From Acidobacteriota bacterium (GTDB lineage Bacteria > Acidobacteriota > Terriglobia > Acidiferrales > UBA7541), in assembly GCA_021324935.1 (NCBI GenBank), contig JAJPIE010000041.1, positions 22,146 through 86,145 on the forward strand: 64,000 nt of DNA. The letters are read 5' to 3'. Below, one piece after another: positions 52,535 to 60,819 of this stretch. A program made the translations under genes and the position numbers. Every line of letters begins with the position of its first letter. Position 1 is the stretch's first letter. The notes beneath the pieces are model-generated. The model had not been told where the DNA came from. It searched no databases and saw only the letters and a program-made list of their open reading frames with translations.

Positions 52535-53719
52535 ATGTCTACCAAAACACAGCCGTTGACCGGGCAGGCGCCGGCAGCGAGCCTCACCAACGAAGAGATC
52601 CTCCGCTACAGCCGGCACCTGATCATGCCCGAGGTGGGCATGGAGGGGCAGCTCAAGCTGAAGGCCGCGAAGGTGCTGTTGATCGGCACGGGCGGTCTTG
52701 GCGCGCCGCTTGGCCTATACCTGGCAGCGGCGGGCGTGGGCCACATCGGCCTGGTGGATTTCGACGTGGTCGATTTCACCAACCTGCAGCGGCAAATTAC
52801 GTTTGGCACCAGCGACGTAGGTAAGCCGAAAACGGCGGCGGCAAAGACGCGGCTGAGCAACCTGAATCCAGACATCGAGATCGTCACCTACGAAACGAAG
52901 CTCACCAGCGAAAATGCGCTGGAACTTTTCAAGGATTACGACATCGTGGTCGACGGCACCGACAATTTTCCGACGCGCTATCTGGTGAACGATGCCTGCG
53001 TGTTGCTCGGAAAGCCGAACGTCTACGGTTCCATCTTTCGCTTTGAGGGACAAGTCACCGTGTTCGGCATGCCGGACGGGCCGTGCTACCGCTGCTTGTA
53101 TCCGGAACCGCCTCCGCCGGGGCTGGTGCCATCGTGCGCGGAAGGCGGGGTGCTGGGCGTGCTGCCGGGCATCATCGGCTCGTTGCAGGCGATGGAGACG
53201 ATCAAGCTGATTCTGGGGAAAGGCGATTCGCTCGAAGGGCGCTTGCTGCTGTTCGATGCGCTGGCGATGAAATTTCGCGAATTGAAGCTGCGCAAGAACG
53301 CGGATTGCCCGATGTGCGGATCCAAGCGCACGATTCACCAGTTGATCGATTACAACGAATTCTGCGGCATTCGCGGCGAGGAGGAGGCGGAGAGCAATCT
53401 ACAGGTTCCGGAAATCACGCCGCGCGAGCTGAAGCAGCGCCTCGAGAACGGCGACGACCTTTACATCTTGGATGTGCGCGAGCCGCATGAATACCAGATT
53501 TGCAATCTCAATGGTCATCTGATTCCGCTCGGTGAATTGCCGCGGCGGGTGCACGAATTGGATTCCTCGCACGAGATCGTGGCGCATTGCCGCAGCGGCA
53601 AGCGCTCGGCAGAAGCGGTGGACTTCCTCCGCAAGGCGGGCTTCCGCAAAATTCATAATTTGCGCGGGGGAATCCTGGCGTGGTCGACGGAGGTGGATTC
53701 GTCGGTTCCGCGGTATTAG
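52535..53719 (+). CDS. Sulfur-carrier adenylyltransferase MoeB/ThiF type with C-terminal rhodanese domain
   Basis: 394 residues, organised like MoeZ/MoeBR proteins. Adenylylation domain (about 18-275): ILRYSRHLIMPEVGMEGQLK, VLLIGTGGLGAPLGLYLAAA, DGTDNFPTRYLVND, zinc-binding CYRCLYPEP plus CPMCGS, and CAEGGVLGVLPG with the conserved Cys. Rhodanese domain (about 300-390) has the active-site Cys in IVAHCRSGKRSAEAV. It would activate the C-terminus of MoaD or ThiS-type carriers and thiolate it. No MoaD/ThiS gene lies nearby. Confidence 0.92.
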   Translation: MSTKTQPLTGQAPAASLTNEEILRYSRHLIMPEVGMEGQLKLKAAKVLLIGTGGLGAPLGLYLAAAGVGHIGLVDFDVVDFTNLQRQITFGTSDVGKPKTAAAKTRLSNLNPDIEIVTYETKLTSENALELFKDYDIVVDGTDNFPTRYLVNDACVLLGKPNVYGSIFRFEGQVTVFGMPDGPCYRCLYPEPPPPGLVPSCAEGGVLGVLPGIIGSLQAMETIKLILGKGDSLEGRLLLFDALAMKFRELKLRKNADCPMCGSKRTIHQLIDYNEFCGIRGEEEAESNLQVPEITPRELKQRLENGDDLYILDVREPHEYQICNLNGHLIPLGELPRRVHELDSSHEIVAHCRSGKRSAEAVDFLRKAGFRKIHNLRGGILAWSTEVDSSVPRY

Positions 53720-53736
53720 TTTTTTGAGGCAAAATT

Positions 53737-53758
53737 TGGCCGGTCTAAAGTCCGGCCA
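53737..53758. repeat. Hairpin repeat with CTAAAG loop, copy 1
   Basis: TGGCCGG and CCGGCCA form perfect 7-bp arms around TCTAAAGT. It resembles the GGGCTAAAGCCC hairpin at 57232. It lies between the MoeB and CDGSH genes. Confidence 0.45.
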
Positions 53759-53785
53759 CGACACTTGGCTGCAACGGAGGAAAAC

Positions 53786-54010
53786 TTGGCAGGTACAAAA
53801 GTCACGATATTTCATAACGGCCCGATGCGTGTGGAGGGGGAATTCACGATCGTGGATCAGGACGGCAAGGAATTCGGGCTGGGAGGGCGGACGGCGGTGA
53901 CCTTGTGCCGTTGCGGGCACTCCGCCAACGCGCCATTTTGCGACGGGACGCACAAGCGCCAGAATTTCGTCTCGGCTGTTCCGGCGCGCGATTTGCCCCC
54001 AAAACCCTGA
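53786..54010 (+). CDS. CDGSH iron-sulfur domain protein
   Basis: 74 residues from TTG 53786, chosen because GGAGG lies six to seven bases upstream; an ATG-less extension to 53765 is possible. The CDGSH motif is complete: CRCGHSANAPFCDGTH holds the three cysteines and the histidine that bind a [2Fe-2S] cluster, preceded by the GPxRVEG strand (NGPMRVEGEF). Such small proteins serve in redox or cluster storage. It follows the MoeB-rhodanese gene by 66 bp on the same strand. Confidence 0.88.
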   Translation: MAGTKVTIFHNGPMRVEGEFTIVDQDGKEFGLGGRTAVTLCRCGHSANAPFCDGTHKRQNFVSAVPARDLPPKP

Positions 54011-54233
54011 GAAACGCTGCATCAGGGCAAGTTGAGACTGTCTCATCATGAGACTTTAGCCAGTTTCGGGACTTTGTTGCCTAATCTCTGCTAACTCTCT
54101 GGATACATTCACGATAGTGTTTCAAAGCAGGAGTGAGACTGGACACAGAAGCGTCTCGTCTTGCGTCTCAGCGACCGCGCTCGCATTTCCCCTCGTTATT
54201 AATTCCATAATTTTCAACAGCTTGTGAATCGCG
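54011..54233 (+). promoter_or_regulatory. Cluster of TGAGAC/GTCTCA elements upstream of the diguanylate cyclase gene
   Basis: Five exact copies of TGAGAC or its complement lie at 54033, 54040, 54049, 54134 and 54165. The first two form the perfect 13-bp palindrome TGAGACTGTCTCA (54033-54045); the second and third form GTCTCATCATGAGAC (54040-54054). By chance a hexamer on either strand is expected about 0.07 times in 140 bp. A multi-site operator is likely; the regulator is unknown. Confidence 0.55.
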
Positions 54234-55637
54234 TTGCGCCCGCTGAAAAAGGGCACGGACGTGCTATTTCAGGCTCTGACCGGGTTTCTCCGGCGTTTGG
54301 GGGTTGTTTTGGGGGATTGGACGAAAATCAGGGGTTTCTTCCGCAAAGATCGTGGAAACCTGCCGGCCATCGCGTATGGCTTGTGTGGCGTCTTGTATCT
54401 GGGCGTCATTTTCTACGGCCGCCAATCTTATGTTTTCGGCAACCCAACCACGTATCTCTTCCTGGAAGTTGGCGGTTCGCTGCTATGTTTCTGCTACGCC
54501 GCGAACGCACTGGTGCGTTTTCGCGGCACGCATGACCGCGTCGCCCTGATCCTGGCTTTTGGCTTTGTCCTTTCTGGAATGATCGAGGCGATCGGCTACT
54601 TCGGCGTGAACGATCTTCTCCGTACCGGGGGTATCGCGCTGACGCATGTGCCGATGGGCTGGATGGTGGGCCGCACGATGCTGGCAGTGCTGCTGCTGGC
54701 CGCACTGGCCGTGGAGCGCTTTCTGCCGACCGCGCGGCAGCCCAGCCGCGAAACCGCAGGAGCGCTGTTCGTCGTCGCCGCCGCTGCCTATATCACCAGC
54801 GCCGCCTTTATGGCCGCTCCGGCCACTCCGGTGGCGCAAGCTGGCGCGTTTTTCTCGCGTCCGTGGGAACTGCTACCGGGCGGGTTGTTCGCCCTGGCGG
54901 CGTATTTCTTTTACCAGCGCTATCAGAAGGAAAAGAAGAACGATAGTGATGCGTCGCTTTACGACTATTCGTTGTTTCTGGTCGCCGTGCTGAACGCGGC
55001 CTGCCACGTCTCCGCACTTTTCTCGCGGCGGTTGTTTGACGGCCCGTTCTTTTTTGCGGAGGTAAACAAGGTGGCCAGCTATGCGATTATGCTGGGCGCC
55101 GCGCTGATCGATCAGGCGCGCTTGTTCGACCAGGTGCGCACCATGGCGGTGAGCGATCCGCTGACGGGGCTGGCCAATTACCGGCGGCTGATCGCGGTGA
55201 TTGAATCGGAACTGGATCGTTCCCGACGCACGCGGCGTCCCTTCAGCATTGTGCTGCTGGACATGGACGGCCTGAAGGCCATCAACGACCGCTACGGGCA
55301 TTTGGTCGGCAGCCGCGCACTGGTTCGCCTGGGAAAAATTTTGAAACACCATTCGCGCGCGATCGATACGCCGGCGCGCTATGGCGGCGACGAATTCGCC
55401 TTGGTGCTTCCGGAAGCGCCAAGAGAAATCGCCTCGCGCGTGGCCACGCGGATTCGCGAGCGGCTGGCGCTGGAAAACGAAGAGCCGGGTCTCTCGGTGA
55501 GCGCCGGATTCGCCTCTTATCCCGAAGACGGGGATTCCGCTGAAAAACTTCTGGGCGCGGCGGATCGCGCCTTGTACCGCATGAAGCACCGCGGCAGCAC
55601 CATTAATTCCATCACGCGCATTGCGGCGTGCCTTTGA
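54234..55637 (+). CDS. Membrane diguanylate cyclase (GGDEF) with inhibitory site
   Basis: Up to 467 residues; TTG 54234 or GTG 54261 may be the start. About eight membrane segments (about 45-300) form an unassigned sensor, then a GGDEF domain (about 305-465). SDPLTGLANYRRL opens it, YGGDEF (GGDEF 384-388) is the active site, and RAID (375-378) lies five residues before it, matching the RxxD inhibitory site for product feedback. Makes c-di-GMP. A PilZ gene follows after 12 bases. Confidence 0.92.
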   Translation: MRPLKKGTDVLFQALTGFLRRLGVVLGDWTKIRGFFRKDRGNLPAIAYGLCGVLYLGVIFYGRQSYVFGNPTTYLFLEVGGSLLCFCYAANALVRFRGTHDRVALILAFGFVLSGMIEAIGYFGVNDLLRTGGIALTHVPMGWMVGRTMLAVLLLAALAVERFLPTARQPSRETAGALFVVAAAAYITSAAFMAAPATPVAQAGAFFSRPWELLPGGLFALAAYFFYQRYQKEKKNDSDASLYDYSLFLVAVLNAACHVSALFSRRLFDGPFFFAEVNKVASYAIMLGAALIDQARLFDQVRTMAVSDPLTGLANYRRLIAVIESELDRSRRTRRPFSIVLLDMDGLKAINDRYGHLVGSRALVRLGKILKHHSRAIDTPARYGGDEFALVLPEAPREIASRVATRIRERLALENEEPGLSVSAGFASYPEDGDSAEKLLGAADRALYRMKHRGSTINSITRIAACL

Positions 55638-55649
55638 GGGAACGCGAAA

Positions 55650-55967
55650 ATGCCGCAGCGAAACATTTCTACCCTCAAGCGCCGCGAAAATCGCATCCCC
55701 ATGGAAATACCCGTGATGCTCGACGGGCACCGGAATCTTCCCGGCGTGGAAGCGACATTTACGGAAAATGTCAGCGCCAAGGGAGCGCGCGTCGTGAGCG
55801 TGCGCCACTGGGAAAAGGGCGCGCCCATGAAGCTGGCGTCGCGCACAGGAGAATTTCGTTCGGAGGCTCGGGTGGCGTACTGCCAGCCGCTGGGTGGCGA
55901 CGGCTACGCGGTCGGCGTGGAGTTCCTCCAAACCTCAGGGCGATGGGTAGTCGAATCTACAAATTAG
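55650..55967 (+). CDS. PilZ-like c-di-GMP-binding domain protein
   Basis: 105 residues. KRRENRIPMEIPVML has the RxxxR-type motif (RRENR) and VSAKGARVVSVRHW a D/NxSxxG-like motif (NVSAKG); the end VGVEFL fits the last PilZ strand. It begins 12 bases after the diguanylate cyclase stop, with GAGGGA upstream of the ATG, so c-di-GMP synthesis and reception are probably co-expressed. Confidence 0.85.
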   Translation: MPQRNISTLKRRENRIPMEIPVMLDGHRNLPGVEATFTENVSAKGARVVSVRHWEKGAPMKLASRTGEFRSEARVAYCQPLGGDGYAVGVEFLQTSGRWVVESTN

Positions 55968-56191
55968 CTTGACGGAATCCGGCGAGCGGACAGGAGGGAA
56001 CTGCTGGAACATTCTTACAGGGAAAAAGTTATAAGCGCAAAGTGGTTTGTGAAGGCGCCGGACGGGAGGTAAAGGACCTGTTCGGCGCTTTTGCTTTTCC
56101 TGTTGGATGCGCAACTCCCGAGGCGAACCTCGGCTTTTCGGCTGTATACTCGAAGATTGCAAATTCGCCCGCTTTCCTCGGAGGGATTTCG

Positions 56192-57172
56192 TTGAATATT
56201 CTGGTGACAGGCGCCGCTGGGTACATTGGAAGCGTGTGTTCGGAGGTATTGCTGAAACGCGGGCACCAGGTGATCGCCCTCGACAATCTTCAGGAAGGCC
56301 ATCGGAGTGCCGTGCCTCCCGCGGCCACGTTTATTCAGGGGGATCTGGCGGACCGTCCGCAAATTGAGAAGGTTTTTTCCGCGCACAAGATCGACGCGGT
56401 GATGCATTTTGCCGGGGAAGCGCTGGTGGCGAAGTCGGTTCGCGAGCCAAGCACCTTTTATGCGGCTAACGTGGCTTGCGGCGTGAACCTGCTGGACGCG
56501 ATGGTGCGCCACGGCGTGGACAAGTTCATTTTTTCCTCCACGGCGGCCACCTATGGCGAACCCGACACGGTGCCCATCCCGGAAGATCACCGGAAAGCGC
56601 CGATCAATCCCTACGGGAAATCGAAGCTGCGGTTTGAAGAAATCCTCGCCGATTATCGCGCCTATACCGGCCTGAAGTATGTCACCGTGCGCTATTTCAA
56701 TGCCGCCGGGGCCAGCGCGGACCGCGGAGAAAATCACCGCATGGAAACGCACCTGATTCCACGCGTGCTGGATACGGCGCTGGGCAACCTGCCGGAGATG
56801 GAAATCTTCGGATTCGATTATCCGACGCCGGACGGCACATGCGTGCGCGATTTTATTCACGTGCTGGACATCTCGGATTCCCACGTGCTGGCGCTGGAGC
56901 AGATCGAGCGGGTGCCGGGGGAAGCGTTCAACGTGGGGACCACCAGCGGGTATTCCAATTTGCAGGTGGTGCAAGCGGCGGAGCGGATTACCGGACGCAA
57001 GGTGCCGCATCGGTTGTCGCCGCGGCGGCCGGGAGATCCCGCCATACTTGTCGCCAGCAACGAAAAACTGAAGCGTCTGCTGGGCTGGGAGCCAAAGCAT
57101 TCTTCGCTGGAAGAGATCATCCAATCGGCTTGGGACTGGCGGAAGAGATATCCGCACGGGTATCCGGACTGA
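56192..57172 (+). CDS. galE: UDP-glucose 4-epimerase
   Basis: NAD-dependent interconversion of UDP-glucose and UDP-galactose. 326 residues from TTG 56192, which has GGAGGG seven bases upstream and gives the standard N-terminus NILVTGAAGYIGSVCSEVLL. Motifs: FAGEALVAKSVREP, FSSTAATYGEPD, catalytic YGKSK (Tyr and Lys), VRYFNAAGA, GTCVRDFIHVLDI. The frame extends upstream to 56042 but that part lacks family similarity. A role in LPS or exopolysaccharide is plausible. Confidence 0.93.
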   Translation: MNILVTGAAGYIGSVCSEVLLKRGHQVIALDNLQEGHRSAVPPAATFIQGDLADRPQIEKVFSAHKIDAVMHFAGEALVAKSVREPSTFYAANVACGVNLLDAMVRHGVDKFIFSSTAATYGEPDTVPIPEDHRKAPINPYGKSKLRFEEILADYRAYTGLKYVTVRYFNAAGASADRGENHRMETHLIPRVLDTALGNLPEMEIFGFDYPTPDGTCVRDFIHVLDISDSHVLALEQIERVPGEAFNVGTTSGYSNLQVVQAAERITGRKVPHRLSPRRPGDPAILVASNEKLKRLLGWEPKHSSLEEIIQSAWDWRKRYPHGYPD

Positions 57173-57231
57173 GATGGCGCGCGAGCTTGGCGAAGGATGC
57201 GAAATAAAAGCCCCAAAAGGCAATGCCTCAG

Positions 57232-57243
57232 GGGCTAAAGCCC
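57232..57243. repeat. Hairpin repeat with CTAAAG, copy 2
   Basis: GGGCTAAAGCCC, following CCTCA. It is a short form of the element at 53737 and lies in the 182-bp convergent gap between galE and the GT2 gene. Confidence 0.35.
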
Positions 57244-57354
57244 GCTGATAGCCAAGCTCTCCTGTGGGAGCCAAAGCTCCGACTCCCGCTGCCAAGCGTC
57301 TCTTTCCGCAGACTGCCAGATGGCACCCGGGGAATTCTTTTTCTCGATGGCATT

Positions 57355-58098
57355 TTACTTGATGAGTGCGCCAAGCTTGGTGTACTTGAGCCAGACGGTC
57401 TGTGCGGCGAGCCGGGCAATCAGAAACCCGCGGTAACCGTCCAGAAAGCCCGCACCCAGCACGAAATACTGAATCCAGGTCCACGGAGCGGCGAGCCATC
57501 GGGCTGCGCGCCAGCTTCGGACGCCTTTTTCGAAGAGACTTTGCGCGGCGAGCGTCGAATAGGCGTCGCGCTTTTCGAGGAGTTCCTCCAGATTGCGCGC
57601 GGTGTAGTGCAGCAAATCGCCGCGCAGGCGGCCGAAGGGGCCGGGGAATTTCACGGCTTCATGAATGATTCCCTCGAATCGCGCCTTGCGGCGATCATAG
57701 AGCCGGCGCTGCCAATCGGGATACCAGCGGGAATGGTGAATCCACGCGCCTAGGAACCACGTCAGGCGCGGCATTTCATAGACCGAGAATTGCGGGACCT
57801 TCGATTTCCAGCCAAGAATCGACTCGCGAAGTTCCGGGCTGAGTTCCTCGTCGGCATCCAGGAGAAGGATCCAATCCCCACAGGCTTGCGCCGCGGCAAA
57901 ATTTTTTTGTTCTCCGAAATTGGTCCAGGCTCGCGTCAAGACACGTGCCCCAGCGGCGCGCGCAATTTCGAGCGTGCGATCGGTGCTGCCGGAATCGACC
58001 ACGACGATTTCATCGGCAAGTCCTTCGACGGATTTGAGCATCCGAGGAAGGTTCTCTTCTTCGTTCAAGGTAATGACGCAAATGCTGAGGCGGATCAT
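57355..58098 (-). CDS. Family 2 glycosyltransferase (WaaE-like LPS core type)
   Basis: 247 residues. LSICVITLNEEENLPRMLKS, then VVVDSGSTDRT, NFAAAQACGDWILLLDADEE (DxD), and WIHHSRWYPDWQRRLYDRRK followed by ARFEGIIHEAVKF, which match LPS core beta-1,4-glucosyltransferases WaaE/KdtX. The C-terminal hydrophobic part (ARWLAAPWTWIQYFVLGAGF) suggests membrane association. It shares the minus strand with the FHA gene 90 bp upstream. Confidence 0.88.
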   Translation of the reverse strand: MIRLSICVITLNEEENLPRMLKSVEGLADEIVVVDSGSTDRTLEIARAAGARVLTRAWTNFGEQKNFAAAQACGDWILLLDADEELSPELRESILGWKSKVPQFSVYEMPRLTWFLGAWIHHSRWYPDWQRRLYDRRKARFEGIIHEAVKFPGPFGRLRGDLLHYTARNLEELLEKRDAYSTLAAQSLFEKGVRSWRAARWLAAPWTWIQYFVLGAGFLDGYRGFLIARLAAQTVWLKYTKLGALIK

Positions 58099-58188
58099 GT
58101 TTCTTGGGAAGGTGCCTTTGTCAAGTTGAGTATCTTACACATGAGCTGCCAGCATCGCGTCTTCTTATCTCGTGGGCCAGAGCGGGGG

Positions 58189-58722
58189 TTACTTTGGCCG
58201 AAAGGTCATGCGGATGAGGCTGCTGCCGATGCGGAAGGACGCGCCATCCTGCAGCACGGCGGCGCGAGCGCGCTCGCCTTCATAAAACGTGCCGTTGGTC
58301 GAGTCCAGGTCCTTCAGATTGATGAAGCGCTCGCGCGCTTCGACGATGCAGTGGTGGCGGGAGACTTCGCCGTCTTCCAGGGCAATATCGGCTCCTTTGC
58401 GGCCGATGACGGTGCGCCCTTTGGTCAGGGTGAAGCTCTTGCCCGATTCGGGGCCACTTTCGACAGTCAGGACCACGTCCACGTCCGAAGGCAGGGAGAG
58501 GCCCTGTTCGTCGGGAAGCAGGCGCAATCGCTGGGTGGAAGCATCGGCGCGCGCAAACGATGGCATTGGGGAGATGACCACGGTCTGATCCACGCTGCGC
58601 TTCACTTCCACAATGGTCGTCAAGCCGCACTTGGTGCAGCGGAAACTGACCTTGGGATGCTTGGCCACCACCGCATCCTTCAAAATATGCTGTTGCCCGC
58701 AATGAATGCACGCCGCCTGCAT
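58189..58722 (-). CDS. FHA-domain protein with MJ0042-type zinc finger
   Basis: 177 residues from ATG 58722. Residues 1-40: MQAACIHCGQQHILKDAVVA and FRCTKCGLTTIVEV, two CxxC pairs of the MJ0042 finger; residues about 85-175: FHA domain with GRTVIGRKGADIALEDGEVS, then RHHCIVE and DLDSTNGTFYEG (S/T-recognition residues present). FHA domains bind phosphothreonine; the partner kinase is not in the window. The frame runs on upstream to 58983, but there it overlaps the next gene and has no family sequence. Confidence 0.88.
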   Translation of the reverse strand: MQAACIHCGQQHILKDAVVAKHPKVSFRCTKCGLTTIVEVKRSVDQTVVISPMPSFARADASTQRLRLLPDEQGLSLPSDVDVVLTVESGPESGKSFTLTKGRTVIGRKGADIALEDGEVSRHHCIVEARERFINLKDLDSTNGTFYEGERARAAVLQDGASFRIGSSLIRMTFRPK

Positions 58723-58861
58723 ACTTTGAAAATAACACGATGGCCGGCGGCGCGGGGACGCGGCAATGCCGGCGTTTGCCAGAAGGGTTACTTGTCCCGA
58801 AGGCCGCCGTTCGGGCAGGTATGCTAGGATTGAGGTTTCCAAATCAAGCAGGAGAACGGTT

Positions 58862-59584
58862 GTGTCCGAGCATATATCGCGCAAAGAACTGAAGCACGAC
58901 AAGGTCCGCGAGACCATTGAACATGGCGCGGAGGCCGTCCTTTCCCATACGCAATTCCTTTCGATTGTGTTGCTGGTGATCATCGTTGTGGCTGCCGGTT
59001 ACTTCGGCTGGAAGATTTATAGCGACCGGCAGACGGCAAAGGCGCAGGCGGCGCTTGATGACGCCATGAAAGTTTTCAACGCGGCGATTCTCACGCCGGG
59101 GCAGCCGAGCCTGCCGGGAGAGATCACCTACGTGGATCCGGCGCAGCGTTCGCAGGACGCGGAAGTTAAGCTTTCCGCAGTGGCGGCGAAGTATCCCAGC
59201 ACGAAACCCGGGCGCCTGGCACGTTACTATTCGGCGCTTTGCCTCATGGACCTGGACAAGCTCAACCAGGCTTCCGAGGAATTGAACAAGCTCGAGACCG
59301 GTTCGGACAAGGAGCTTGCGGCGCTGGCAAATTTTCAGAAGGCGCTAATCGCCGAACGTACCGGCAAGAGCGATCAGGCCATCCAGATGCTTCGCGCGCT
59401 GGTCGATTCGGGATCGATACTGGTGCCCAAGCCGATGGTGCAGCTGGAGCTCGCCGGCGTCCTGAAGCAGAGCAACCCCAAGGAAGCGGTGGCGCTCTAC
59501 CAGCAGATCAAGAAGGATTACCCGAACACGGCGATTGCGGACCAGGCGGACCAGGCGCTCACCGAAATCGCTCCGCGATCCTGA
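58862..59584 (+). CDS. Membrane-anchored TPR protein (YfgM/BamD-like)
   Basis: 240 residues from GTG 58862, with AGGAG eight bases upstream. N-terminal cytoplasmic stretch (SEHISRKELKHDKVRETIEH), one membrane anchor (about 31-51), then periplasmic TPR-like helices (about 60-235) with NFQKALIAERTGKSDQAIQM and EAVALYQQIKKDYPNTAIA. Similar to YfgM-type chaperone-associated or tol-pal-type proteins. It is followed directly by the dNTPase gene. Confidence 0.8.
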   Translation: MSEHISRKELKHDKVRETIEHGAEAVLSHTQFLSIVLLVIIVVAAGYFGWKIYSDRQTAKAQAALDDAMKVFNAAILTPGQPSLPGEITYVDPAQRSQDAEVKLSAVAAKYPSTKPGRLARYYSALCLMDLDKLNQASEELNKLETGSDKELAALANFQKALIAERTGKSDQAIQMLRALVDSGSILVPKPMVQLELAGVLKQSNPKEAVALYQQIKKDYPNTAIADQADQALTEIAPRS

Positions 59585-59620
59585 TCGCCAGCTGCGAAGA
59601 AAATTCCGGAGGTTTCGGCC

Positions 59621-60796
59621 ATCGAACCGCAAAGGCATCCCGCTCCCTGGTCGGTGGAGGCGGCGGCTTCGCGGGGGCGGCGTTTTTCTGAACCCACGCA
59701 TCCCTATCGCACCGAATATGCGCGCGACCGCGACCGCATCGTGCACTCGCGCGCATTCCGCCGCCTGGAAGCGAAGACGCAGGTTTTCACCACGCGTTTT
59801 TCCGACCATTTCCGCAACCGCTTGACGCACACCTTGGAAGTGGCGCAAATTGCGCGCACGGTGGCGGCCGCTTTGCGCCTGAATACGGAGCTTGTGGAGG
59901 CGCTGGCGCTGGTTCACGACATTGGGCATCCGCCCTTCGGGCACGCGGGGGAGCGCAAGCTGGACGAAATCATGCGCGCGCAAGGCAGCCGCTTCAATCA
60001 CAACCTGCACGCGCTGCGCATCGTGGAGCATTTCGAGAACCGCTACATCGGATTCGAAGGATTGAATCTGACCTTCGAAGTCCGCGAAGGGATCGTGAAG
60101 CATTCGCGGGATTATTCCTCGGCGGAGTATCCGGAGTTGTCGGAGTATTTGCTGGAGCTGCGGCCGCCGCTGGAATCGCAGTTGATCGATTGGGTGGATG
60201 AAATCGCTTATAACTCCGCGGATTTGGACGACGCGCTGGAGGCGAATCTCCTGGACCTGGAGGTTCTGCGCAGGGATGTTCCGCTGTTTGGGGAATTTTA
60301 CGGCGAAATCGAAAGGGAACATCCCGGCGCGCGCGCGAAACTCAAGTTCAATGAGGCCCTGCGGCGAGTGATCGATTATCTGGCAAGCGACCTGATACGC
60401 AACACGGAATCGATGGTGCGCGATTCCGGCGCGCAAACGGCGGCGGACATTCGGCGCGCGCCCGCGCGGCTGGCGCGATTCAGCGAAATTGCGCGCGAGC
60501 ACAATGCGCAACTTAAGAAGTTCTTGTTCAGCCACATTTACAACAATCCGCTGATTACCGAAGATTCCCAGCGCTCCGTGGCGTGCCTCACGGAACTGTT
60601 TGAGCATTATCTGCACCGGGCGGGTTCCATGCCCGAATCGCACGAACACGCGGCGCAACGCATGCCGCGCCATTTTGTGGTTTGCGATTACATCGCGGGA
60701 ATGACGGATCAGTTCCTGCTCCGGCAGCATCAGGAACATTTTGGAAGTATAAGATCCGCCCCGCCTTCTCTTGCGTCCACTGAGCGGCTAGAATAG
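59621..60796 (+). CDS. dgt: dGTPase-like deoxynucleoside triphosphate triphosphohydrolase
   Basis: About 391 residues. HD-domain residues are H59 in RLTHTLEVAQ and H88-D89 in LVHDIGHPPFGHAGE (numbered from GTG 59654), later FNHNLHALRIVEHF, and VDEIAYNSADLDDAL. RRFSEPTHPYRTEYARDRDR and IVHSRAFRRLEAKTQVF are typical. The first canonical start is GTG 59654, but family members carry more N-terminal residues (APWSVEAAASRGRR here), and an ATC at 59621 has GGAGG eight bases upstream, so translation probably starts there. An in-frame TGA at 59582 bounds the frame. Hydrolyses dNTP to nucleoside and tripolyphosphate. Confidence 0.9.
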   Translation: MEPQRHPAPWSVEAAASRGRRFSEPTHPYRTEYARDRDRIVHSRAFRRLEAKTQVFTTRFSDHFRNRLTHTLEVAQIARTVAAALRLNTELVEALALVHDIGHPPFGHAGERKLDEIMRAQGSRFNHNLHALRIVEHFENRYIGFEGLNLTFEVREGIVKHSRDYSSAEYPELSEYLLELRPPLESQLIDWVDEIAYNSADLDDALEANLLDLEVLRRDVPLFGEFYGEIEREHPGARAKLKFNEALRRVIDYLASDLIRNTESMVRDSGAQTAADIRRAPARLARFSEIAREHNAQLKKFLFSHIYNNPLITEDSQRSVACLTELFEHYLHRAGSMPESHEHAAQRMPRHFVVCDYIAGMTDQFLLRQHQEHFGSIRSAPPSLASTERLE

Positions 60797-60819
60797 GCCG
60801 TTCTTACGGAGTCTTCTCT

